Shown here: piece by piece, positions 1-10,332 of the stretch | How positions within the stretch are numbered: the first letter of the stretch is position 1 | Layout: every line of letters starts with the position of its first letter | Source of the DNA: UBA11346 sp038060575 | Lineage (GTDB): Bacteria; Planctomycetota; UBA11346 | Direction: 5' to 3' | Assembly (NCBI GenBank): GCA_964652775.1 | Contig: CAZZAM010000066.1 | Span: forward strand, 1-12,231 | Length of the DNA stretch: 12,231 bases | The notes under the pieces: model-generated | Told to the model about the DNA's origin: nothing | What the model saw: the letters and a program-made list of their open reading frames with translations, nothing else | The model's database searches: none | Position numbers and translations under genes: made by a program

Positions 1-479
<479 letters not shown>

Positions 480-543
480 CCCCGCCATCTCCATCCAGAT
501 GAACTGACCGCATCAACGGACCGCGCAGGAATAACGACAGACC

Positions 544-4693
<4,150 letters not shown>

Positions 4694-4707
<14 letters not shown>

Positions 4708-5071
4708 CCAGTTGATTCGCACCGGTCGCGACAAGGTCGGCCACAAGACCAAGAGTCCGCAGCTCGAGGGAAACCCTTTCAAGCGTGGCGTATGCCTCCA
4801 GGTCAAGACGATGACCCCGAAGAAGCCGAACTCAGCGCTGCGCAAGATTGCTCGCGTTCGTCTCTCGAACGGCAAGGAAATCACTGCCTATATCGGTGGT
4901 GAGAAGCACAACCTGCAGGAACACTCGCTGGTGCTCGTCCGCGGTGGCCGCGTTCACGACCTGCCCGGCGTGCGTTACCACATCGTGCGCGGCAAGCTCG
5001 ACTGTCAGGGCGTCCAGGGTCGTAACCAGGCGCGTTCGCAGTACGGCACCAAGCGTCCGAAGAAGAAGTAA
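4694..5071 (+). CDS. rpsL: 30S ribosomal protein S12
   Basis: S12 is the small-subunit protein at the decoding centre, controlling tRNA selection accuracy and contacting streptomycin. The product is 125 residues, the normal length. Conserved blocks are MPTINQLIR at the start, KRGVC (30-34), the decoding loop TPKKPNSALRK (41-51), GEKHNLQEHS (69-78), DLPGVRYH (89-96) and the basic tail QARSQYGTKRPKKK. Lys43, a classical streptomycin-resistance position, is unchanged. Residue 88, normally Lys in RGGRVKDLPG, is His here (codon CAC at 4955-4957). The neighbouring Asp89, the residue methylthiolated by RimO in E. coli, is kept. The start is GTG, chosen because of the AGGAG seven bases upstream and the family N-terminus. 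The gene overlaps rpoC by 14 nt, which suggests translational coupling, and rpsG follows after 66 nt. Confidence 0.98.
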
Positions 5072-5085
5072 GATCAATCACATCA

Positions 5086-5121
5086 CCCCGTGAGGGGAGT
5101 ACCTCTGGGCTTCATGCCCAG
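5086..5121 (+). promoter_or_regulatory. Double hairpin in the rpsL-rpsG spacer, possible S7 control site
   Basis: Two adjacent stem-loops lie in the 66-nt spacer. The first is CCCC/GGGG (5086-5089 with 5094-5097) closed by a GTGA loop, a GNRA-type tetraloop. The second is CTGGGC/GCCCAG (5105-5110 with 5116-5121) with loop TTCAT, ending 4 nt before the rpsG ribosome binding site. In E. coli, S7 represses its own operon by binding the rpsL-rpsG spacer. The location is the same here, but no sequence similarity to that site is claimed. The hairpins are seen directly; the control role is inference. Confidence 0.4.
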
Positions 5122-5125
5122 GCTC

Positions 5126-5130
5126 AGGGA
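5126..5130 (+). promoter_or_regulatory. Ribosome binding site of rpsG
   Basis: AGGGA lies 7 nt before the ATG at 5138 and fixes that codon as the most likely rpsG start. The frame is also open upstream to a GTG at 5090, but that codon sits in the loop of a hairpin and directly follows the rpsL end without a clear ribosome binding site. Confidence 0.7.
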
Positions 5131-5137
5131 AGACACC

Positions 5138-5731
5138 ATGGCTACCGACCACAACGACCACCCACACCGCTCAAGCGCTCCTATCGAAGATATGGATGCC
5201 GCTGCGGTCATGATGAACGAGGACGGCTCGATTACGCTCGCGCAGAGCGGCGAACCAGCCAAGGCCCCGCCCGCTCAGCAGTGGACCGGTGTTGACCTCA
5301 AACCAGATGCGCGTTTCGGCAGCGTCATGGTTTCGAAGTTCGTCAACTGCTTGATGTATGACGGCAAAAAGAGTATCGCCGAGCAGGTGTTCTACGCCGC
5401 TATGGATCAGATCGCCGACAAGATGAAGGCTGATCCGCTGCCGATCTTCGAGCAGGCGATCGAAAACGCCAAGCCGCTCGTCGAAGTTCGCAGCAAGCGC
5501 ATCGGTGGCGCGAACTACCAGGTGCCGATCGAAGTCAGCCGCAAGCGCCAGCAGACGATGGCAATTCGCTGGATTCTTGAGGCCGTTCGTACCCGCAAGG
5601 GACGTCCGACCGGCGAGAAGCTCGCGCAAGAGTTGATGGACTGCTACAACAAGACCGGCACCACGATCCAGAAGCGCGAGAACACCCACCGCATGGCCGA
5701 GGCTAACAAGGCCTTTGCGCATTTTGCGTAA
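5138..5731 (+). CDS. rpsG: 30S ribosomal protein S7 with acidic N-terminal extension
   Basis: S7 initiates assembly of the 30S head by binding the 3' major domain of 16S rRNA and lines the tRNA E site. The product is 197 residues; E. coli S7 has 179 or 156 depending on strain, and most bacteria about 156. From about residue 55 (LKPDARFGS) the fold is normal: KFVNCLMYDGKKSIAEQVFY, the E-site hairpin SKRIGGANYQVPIEV, and the end HRMAEANKAFAHFA. The first 54 residues are unusual. The short basic arm (MPRRR in E. coli) is replaced by a stretch rich in Asp, Glu, His, Ala and Pro, and alignment at Phe60/Phe18 leaves about 42 extra residues. The ATG at 5138 is chosen for its AGGGA at 7 nt spacing. 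In-frame ATGs at 5192, 5210 and 5213 lack comparable sites and would still leave an extension. The gene ends the operon: a terminator begins 25 nt after the stop. Confidence 0.97.
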   Translation: MATDHNDHPHRSSAPIEDMDAAAVMMNEDGSITLAQSGEPAKAPPAQQWTGVDLKPDARFGSVMVSKFVNCLMYDGKKSIAEQVFYAAMDQIADKMKADPLPIFEQAIENAKPLVEVRSKRIGGANYQVPIEVSRKRQQTMAIRWILEAVRTRKGRPTGEKLAQELMDCYNKTGTTIQKRENTHRMAEANKAFAHFA

Positions 5732-5734
5732 ATA

Positions 5735-5750
5735 CGTTGCCCAGGCAACG
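5735..5750. repeat. Small hairpin before the rpsG terminator
   Basis: A perfect 6-bp stem, CGTTGC (5735-5740) with GCAACG (5745-5750) and loop CCAG, lies 4 nt after the rpsG stop and just upstream of the main terminator. It could protect the 3' end of the transcript or help pausing. No T-run follows it. Confidence 0.5.
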
Positions 5751-5755
5751 ACCTG

Positions 5756-5788
5756 AAAAAACCCCGCGCCACTGGCGCGGGGTTTTTT
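5756..5788. terminator. Bidirectional intrinsic terminator between rpsG and the convergent gene
   Basis: A 9-bp perfect GC stem, CCCCGCGCC (5762-5770) with GGCGCGGGG (5774-5782) and loop ACT, is flanked by six A (5756-5761) and six T (5783-5788). The A and T runs extend the stem to 15 bp and supply a U-tract on either strand. It should stop the rpsG transcript going right and also the leftward transcript of the gene ending at 5807. Confidence 0.95.
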
Positions 5789-5790
5789 CG

Positions 5791-5802
5791 TTGCCGCGGC
5801 AA
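5791..5802. repeat. 12-bp perfect palindrome beside the terminator
   Basis: TTGCCGCGGCAA is self-complementary over its full 12 bp and lies between the terminator and the stop codon of the leftward gene. With the hairpin at 5735-5750 it brackets the terminator, and both share the CGTTGCC start. It may be part of the transcript-end structure or a protein site; nothing favours one over the other. Confidence 0.4.
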
Positions 5803-5806
5803 AGAA

Positions 5807-6409
5807 TTATTTGCCGGGTTGCTTGAGATTGACGAAGCGGTTGATCAATTCTTCAAGTTGATCCAGATCATACTTCGGACGATTGTTTTCTTCGGCGACC
5901 GGTGGGGTCAGGATGCCGCCCGCTGCCCCGCCGGTTGGGATCGTGATGTTGGGACCTGGGAAATCTTGAATAGTTGCACCGAGATCGCGGACATCGTACA
6001 GACGCGTCGAGGTGGAGCCTTCGATTGGCTTGTCGGAAATGTAGAGTGCGTCGTTGATATAGGCGATGTGGGTCTTGGTATTTTCTGCCACCCAGGACAG
6101 CAGGTGGGCCAAGGTCATGTCTTTGACTTGGAGCGTGAGCGACGGTGGATTCGCGATCAGCGCTGGCGCAACGATCACGTTCAGCTTGGTCGTCTGGCGT
6201 ATAAAGGCCGCGGTCTCGGTGATCGGCTGGTCGCGTGCGTCGAGGGTGATCTTTTGTTCAGCCCGAGCGCCCAGGCGCGAGATGCCGGTGTCGGTCGGAG
6301 CTGTAACAATGAGCATGCCGTTCCATTGTCCGACGGTCACCTTGTCGGCCGCGAAGCCAAGGCTGGGAATGAGGGTGCTTGCCACGAAGAGGAAAGGGAG
6401 GGTTCGCAT
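5807..6409 (-). CDS. Exported protein with secretin N0/STN-like domain
   Basis: A 200-residue protein with a typical Sec signal peptide: Arg at 2, hydrophobic core LPFLFVASTLIPSLGF, probable cleavage after Ala20 or Ala21. Residues about 53-127 match the secretin/TonB short N-terminal (N0/STN) fold: KITLDARDQPITETAAFI, then LNVIVAP, LTLQVKDMTLAHLLSWV and a closing strand AYINDALYISDK. In secretins such as GspD and PilQ this domain faces the periplasm and contacts inner-membrane partners. Residues 137-153 (LYDVRDL...DFPGP) match a block I recall following such domains in planctomycete secretin-like proteins. The tail is a Gly/Pro linker and a final amphipathic helix (DLDQLEELINRFVNL). The barrel-forming secretin domain is absent, so it cannot be the pore itself. 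The ATG has no clear ribosome binding site. The gene converges on rpsG and shares its terminator. The specific partner is unknown. Confidence 0.85.
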   Translation of the reverse strand: MRTLPFLFVASTLIPSLGFAADKVTVGQWNGMLIVTAPTDTGISRLGARAEQKITLDARDQPITETAAFIRQTTKLNVIVAPALIANPPSLTLQVKDMTLAHLLSWVAENTKTHIAYINDALYISDKPIEGSTSTRLYDVRDLGATIQDFPGPNITIPTGGAAGGILTPPVAEENNRPKYDLDQLEELINRFVNLKQPGK

Positions 6410-6430
6410 GCCAATAAGATCATCACGGAG

Positions 6431-6493
6431 AGCTCATTCGGAACCAGCAAGCTGGTTGAACACCGTGCGTGTACGCAACACCTCGAGTGAGCT
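6431..6493. other. Possible branched RNA structure upstream of the STN gene
   Basis: A 10-position closing stem (6431-6440 with 6484-6493, nine matches plus one T/G position) encloses two further hairpins: AACCAG/CTGGTT (6442-6447 with 6452-6457, loop CAAG) and TGCG/CGCA (6466-6469 with 6474-6477, loop TGTA). Together these could form a three-way junction. It ends 21 nt before the start of the leftward STN gene, so on the minus strand it would be in the leader. The complementarity is read directly; an RNA role is a guess. Confidence 0.3.
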
Positions 6494-6528
6494 AAACGCT
6501 TATCAAACCTGAACGCAGCATTCGATCG

Positions 6529-6649
6529 ACATGGAGAACCGGAGGACCGGAGTCGCACTGGGCTTGTGGCGAATGAGGCGCTCACCTACTGGATGAACAC
6601 CGTTGATTCTCTAAACCCATGTCTGCTCCGTTCCTCCGGTTCTCCATGT
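6529..6649. repeat. 121-bp element with GGAG-rich terminal inverted repeats
   Basis: The arm ACATGGAGAACCGGAGGA (6529-6546) is exactly complementary to 6632-6649. After one mismatch the pairing continues for five more bases, giving 24-position arms (6529-6552 and 6626-6649) around a 73-bp centre. Each arm is itself an 8-base tandem: GGAGAACC, GGAGGACC, GGAG on the left. No ORF fits in the centre and no clear target duplication flanks the arms (TCG before, AAT after). It could be a small non-autonomous mobile element or dispersed repeat. Purine-rich GGAG repeats of this style surround GxxExxY-type ORFs in various environmental genomes as I remember them; that link is unverified. The rest of the 266-nt intergenic stretch (6410-6675) holds only the possible branched structure and no convincing promoter. 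Confidence 0.6.
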
Positions 6650-6675
6650 AATCTCATCGCCGGATCTAGATTAAA

Positions 6676-9132
6676 TCAGGCCCAATCCAGTCTGCTGGCG
6701 ACATCCGGGGGAAGTTCAGCCACGAGAAAACGTAGGCGAGCGCGAGCCCGGCTGGAAGCATGGTCGCGGTTGGAGGAAATGATGCCGACCAGCCGACGCC
6801 GGATGGTATCAGCATCTGGTCCCAGCGACGGCACGGCGAGAAAGTCAGTTAACGATTCCAGTAACTCTTCGCGTTCGTCTTCGGCAAAATCTCGTCCCGA
6901 TGCGGCTAGCTTAACCAGCTCTTCGGCTGCGCGGCCAGCCAAGCGGGCCAAATAGGGCCCGTCACCAAGCGTCAGGATGCGAGCAAGTGCGCGGGCAACT
7001 GGCAACTGGCTGATTTGGGGAACCAAGGCCTCGGCGATGCGGACGCGTAGTGGTCCTGGGAAGCTGGGACTTGAGGCCAACTGCGACAGGGTGCGCGCCA
7101 ACTCATGCACGTTGCCAGGGCCCCAGATGAGTCGCCAATTGGCGACGTTCTTCCACTGCGTCACCAAGCGCTCGACGATGCGTCCCAATACGGCCGACTC
7201 ACATGAGGCAGAGCGTCCGATGCGCGCCAACGCAATGAGAATCAGCGGCACGTGTTCGGTATGCGACGCGAGATTTTCATCAAGCTGGAATGTCATCTCG
7301 CCGGTGGCGGGATCGGGCGTCGCTGGGCTCGGCGCGTCGGGAAGTTCAGCGCAGGCGTCTTGCAAGAGATGCTCAGCGATTGCGGCGCGGCGCGTTGGCA
7401 AACACCCAGTCATGGCTGCGATGTAGCCGAGGGACTCATACCCACGCTGGCCCAATCCTATAGCGGCAGCGTCAAGATGCTGCATCAAGGACGCATCGCA
7501 TTCAAGTGGCGGCGTGCTTGCGGCACGTGCGGCGGACAAAACCAACGCGCTGCGTTCAGTGCCTTGTTCAGCACGGCGCAGTCCATCAAGCAAACGCAAG
7601 ATGCCAGTTCGGCGCTCAGTTTCACTGGCACGGATCAGAATGTCTGGCAGCAGCGACGTCATCAGCAACCGCACATGTTCCATTGGATGATGTTCGAGTG
7701 CGTCCCAGACCGGCGGCAACGCATCAGCGCCAATCCCGACGATGGCTGCGGTAATCAGGTCGATGGTGCGTTCAGCGCGGAAACGGGCCGAAATTTCAAT
7801 CAGCGGATCGACGAATGCGGCTCGCATCGTTGCCGAACAGGGGAGCAGCACTGGTAGCTGCTGTTCGAGTGAGCCGAGCAAGTGCGGCCCCGGTGCTTCG
7901 CGCAACAATTGGCGGAGAATTGCGGCCAATTCGTCGCCGGTCTCCTGCGTAATGGCGCCATCGCGGCAAAGTTCAGCAAGCAGCCAATGCACCGCCGTAT
8001 CGTGAGCCTGCCCCAAACGTGCACCGTGTTTGGCAATCAGCGCGGCCAAGGTGTGGGTCGTGTCAAGTCGGCGCAGAGCGGCCGCAAGCGGCATGCGGTT
8101 GCGTGGCGCCTCACCTGATTCAAGCACGAGGTCAATGCCCCTGGCGAGCAGCGCGGGATCGCCCACGGTGCCTGGGGCGGCAATCAGCACGATGATGCGG
8201 GCGTCCTGTTCAGCACCAAACCCCATGCTGCGCATGAGCAGCGTGCGCATGCGCTCGGGATCGACCTGCTGCAATCGGCGAATAAGTTCAATCAGCGAAA
8301 ACGACGTTGGCAGCAACGTGTCGAGTAGTCGCTCGAGCTGACGATGACCGGCCAATATGTTCGGCAATGCAGCGCAGACCTCGATGAGCCCTTGCGTGGT
8401 TTCCCCGCGCGAGGCCTGGGCGATCGCTGCAGACATGGCCAATTCCTGTTGCTCCTGCGACAGGCCGATCAAGTTGGGGGCAAGACGCAACATGGTCGCG
8501 TCGTCACGGCGCTGCATTGCTCGGACCAGATCAATGACCAAGGGATGGCCACCTGCAGCACCAATAAGGGCAATCGCGCGTTCGCGCACCAGTTCGGCAC
8601 TGTCCGACAGCAACATGGGCATCAACTCGCCCACGACCGCGAGTGGTGGTGCAGCGTAGCGTAGTCTCTCTAAGGCCGCTGCGCGTTGATCATCGGCGCG
8701 GGCTTGCAAAAGGCCTTCGACTGGCTCGCGCAATGCCGGACTCAAGGTTCCAACCAAAGCGGGGAGACTGCCCGCTGGACTCACCTCGTGATCGGCGGTT
8801 GCGAGCGAGGCCGTCAATGGATTGCCCACCTCGTCAGCTAGGGCGATGACCAACCATCCTTCATCCGCACCATGGGCAGCGTCCAGCATCGTGACGTCAT
8901 CGACGCCATGCGCGGCGGCAATATCGGTAAATGTGGTTGGATCGGCCTCATTCAGTCGACGGTCGGCGAGCAGTTTCTTGCCGTTGTCATCGGCAAGTAA
9001 GCGATCAAGCGCCAATGAGGTCAGCGAGCGTTTGGCTTCCAGCAGAGACCCCATGCGCAAGAGCAGGCGCATGTCGCCGCCGGTTCGTCGGCGCATATCC
9101 ACCGCGTCAGAAGCACGTAATCCACGAATCAT
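6676..9132 (-). CDS. Large HEAT-like helical-repeat protein of unknown function
   Basis: An 818-residue protein with no signal peptide or membrane segment. It is built almost wholly of amphipathic helices rich in Leu, Ala, Arg and Glu, in the alternating helix-turn-helix style of HEAT/ARM solenoids; examples are AVVGELMPMLLSDSAELVRERAIALIGAAGG (split here as residues 166-180 and 181-195) and 695-745. An N-terminal part (about 1-125) looks different, with a possible small alpha/beta unit around EGWLVIALADEVGNPLTASL (91-110). A Pro-rich break (about 597-612) separates a C-terminal helical block. I see no catalytic motif. HEAT solenoids usually act as protein-binding scaffolds; a partner here is unknown. 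It starts 30 nt after the protease gene stop, and in the same frame, so it is probably in that operon. The ATG at 9132 has no good ribosome binding site; Met13, preceded by GGTGG, is an alternative start. Confidence 0.8.
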   Translation of the reverse strand: MIRGLRASDAVDMRRRTGGDMRLLLRMGSLLEAKRSLTSLALDRLLADDNGKKLLADRRLNEADPTTFTDIAAAHGVDDVTMLDAAHGADEGWLVIALADEVGNPLTASLATADHEVSPAGSLPALVGTLSPALREPVEGLLQARADDQRAAALERLRYAAPPLAVVGELMPMLLSDSAELVRERAIALIGAAGGHPLVIDLVRAMQRRDDATMLRLAPNLIGLSQEQQELAMSAAIAQASRGETTQGLIEVCAALPNILAGHRQLERLLDTLLPTSFSLIELIRRLQQVDPERMRTLLMRSMGFGAEQDARIIVLIAAPGTVGDPALLARGIDLVLESGEAPRNRMPLAAALRRLDTTHTLAALIAKHGARLGQAHDTAVHWLLAELCRDGAITQETGDELAAILRQLLREAPGPHLLGSLEQQLPVLLPCSATMRAAFVDPLIEISARFRAERTIDLITAAIVGIGADALPPVWDALEHHPMEHVRLLMTSLLPDILIRASETERRTGILRLLDGLRRAEQGTERSALVLSAARAASTPPLECDASLMQHLDAAAIGLGQRGYESLGYIAAMTGCLPTRRAAIAEHLLQDACAELPDAPSPATPDPATGEMTFQLDENLASHTEHVPLILIALARIGRSASCESAVLGRIVERLVTQWKNVANWRLIWGPGNVHELARTLSQLASSPSFPGPLRVRIAEALVPQISQLPVARALARILTLGDGPYLARLAGRAAEELVKLAASGRDFAEDEREELLESLTDFLAVPSLGPDADTIRRRLVGIISSNRDHASSRARARLRFLVAELPPDVASRLDWA

Positions 9133-9162
9133 GGGCGCGAGAGTGTCAGTTCGCCCGCCCGA

Positions 9163-10332
9163 TCAAGGCGTTCCATCAACCCGGCGCACCAGCAGAGTGA
9201 CTTCTTGTTCTGTGCCATCGCTTGCTCGTCGCCTGAGCAACAAGCGGTCGCCAGGCTCGGCCTTGACCAAGGCGCGCAGTAAATCGATGCGCGGTCCCAG
9301 TGGTTTCCCGTCCAGCGCGATCAGGACATCACCACGGCGCAGGCCGGCTCGTGCGGCGGGAGAATCTGGATCGACGCCGGTTACTTGGATGCGATCAGCG
9401 CGCTCAGCAATGCTCCAGCCATAATATGGACGACCGGGAATTATTCCGCGACTGGCTGCAAGTTGGCAGGCACCGTTAGTCGTTCCACGACGGTAGGTCA
9501 CCTCAACCTTGAGTGATTCGCGCCAGGCAAGAGCGGCAAAACAGCCGCGAGCTTGTTCAGCGCTCGCGGCAGTTCGGCCAGCAATGGTCAGTAGGATGTC
9601 GCCGTTGTGCAAATCAGTTGAGCCTGGCGCGCCGACAGTTGGGCCAGCAGGACCATCGCGTAATTCAAGTCCGCTGGGTGGCGCGGCGTGGCGTACAAAG
9701 CCGCCTTGGGCCTCCTTCAGCAACGGCAGAAAATCGGCGATCTGCGTACACGCAATAGCTAAACCAATACCGCTGTTGATGCGGAAGCCAGTACGTGAGC
9801 GAATCTGACCATTGATGCCCAGCAGCCGCCCCGACAGCGAGAACAACGGACCACCGCTGTTTCCGGGATTGACTGGTGCATCCAGCTGCAGGGTGTCAGC
9901 GTAATCGCCACGCACGAGGCGACCGGTACTCAGGACGCCGCGCGTCAAGGTTGGCACGTCATCAAGATCGCCGAGGCCGAATGGATTGCCGATGGCGAAG
10001 ACGGGAGCACCAGGAACCAGGTCACTGGCATTGCCAAGTAGAGCAGCTGGCGTGGTGCCATCAGGGCGCGGTGCCAATAGCAGTGCGAGATCACCGACCG
10101 GATCAAGCCCAAGTACGCGCGCAGGGGCCGACACTCCATCATGCCAGCGCACGACGAGATGATCCTCGCCATCGACAACGTGATGGTTGGTCAGAATCAG
10201 TCCAGATGGATCGACGACCACGCCACTGCCGCCGGCAACGAAGACATAACACGTCATGGCGTGCTTGGCGGCCGTGCTGTCATCCGCACTGAGACAGCAG
10301 CCGAGACAGCCGAGGACGAGCAGGAACTTCAC
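9163..10332 (-). CDS. HtrA/DegP-type periplasmic serine protease with two PDZ domains
   Basis: A 389-residue exported trypsin-fold protease. A short signal peptide (MKFLLVLGCLGCCLSA) is followed by the protease domain, about 25-205. The triad is intact: His51 in LTNHHVVDG, Asp81 in DPVGDLALL and Ser159 in NPGNSGGPLF. Two PDZ domains follow: a weaker one at about 219-282 and a clear one at about 302-385 (VDPDSPAARAGLRRGDVLIALDGKPL). This is the DegP/DegQ/DegS architecture: HtrA proteases degrade or refold damaged envelope proteins and respond to peptide binding by the PDZ domains. It lacks the long LA loop region of DegP, with only about 20 residues between signal peptide and GSG strand. The start is GTG, overlapping the TGA of the upstream pseudoprotease gene by 4 nt (10329-10332), with AAGGA nine bases before it (10342-10346), which implies translational coupling. 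The mature part has four Cys (28, 195, 264, 289), so disulphides are possible. Confidence 0.92.
   Translation of the reverse strand: MKFLLVLGCLGCCLSADDSTAAKHAMTCYVFVAGGSGVVVDPSGLILTNHHVVDGEDHLVVRWHDGVSAPARVLGLDPVGDLALLLAPRPDGTTPAALLGNASDLVPGAPVFAIGNPFGLGDLDDVPTLTRGVLSTGRLVRGDYADTLQLDAPVNPGNSGGPLFSLSGRLLGINGQIRSRTGFRINSGIGLAIACTQIADFLPLLKEAQGGFVRHAAPPSGLELRDGPAGPTVGAPGSTDLHNGDILLTIAGRTAASAEQARGCFAALAWRESLKVEVTYRRGTTNGACQLAASRGIIPGRPYYGWSIAERADRIQVTGVDPDSPAARAGLRRGDVLIALDGKPLGPRIDLLRALVKAEPGDRLLLRRRASDGTEQEVTLLVRRVDGTP

Noticed and set aside
5819..6490. Plus-strand open frame of 223 codons opposite the STN gene
   Set aside because: The minus-strand frame has a signal peptide, an STN-like domain and a known-style motif. 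The plus-strand product resembles nothing and has no ribosome binding site.
6529..6649. tRNA or other cloverleaf gene between the GGAG repeats
   Set aside because: No T-loop GGTTCRA pattern, anticodon arm or acceptor pairing fits; the arms are tandem GGAG units instead.
7252..7857. Plus-strand open frame of 201 codons inside the HEAT-like gene
   Set aside because: The minus-strand frame is far longer and consistently amphipathic-helical. This one has a shadow-type composition.
10285..10332. Lipoprotein signal in the HtrA-type protease (Cys9 or Cys12)
   Set aside because: The residues before each Cys fit the lipobox poorly and the hydrophobic stretch before Cys9 is too short; an ordinary signal peptide cut after Ala16 explains it better.
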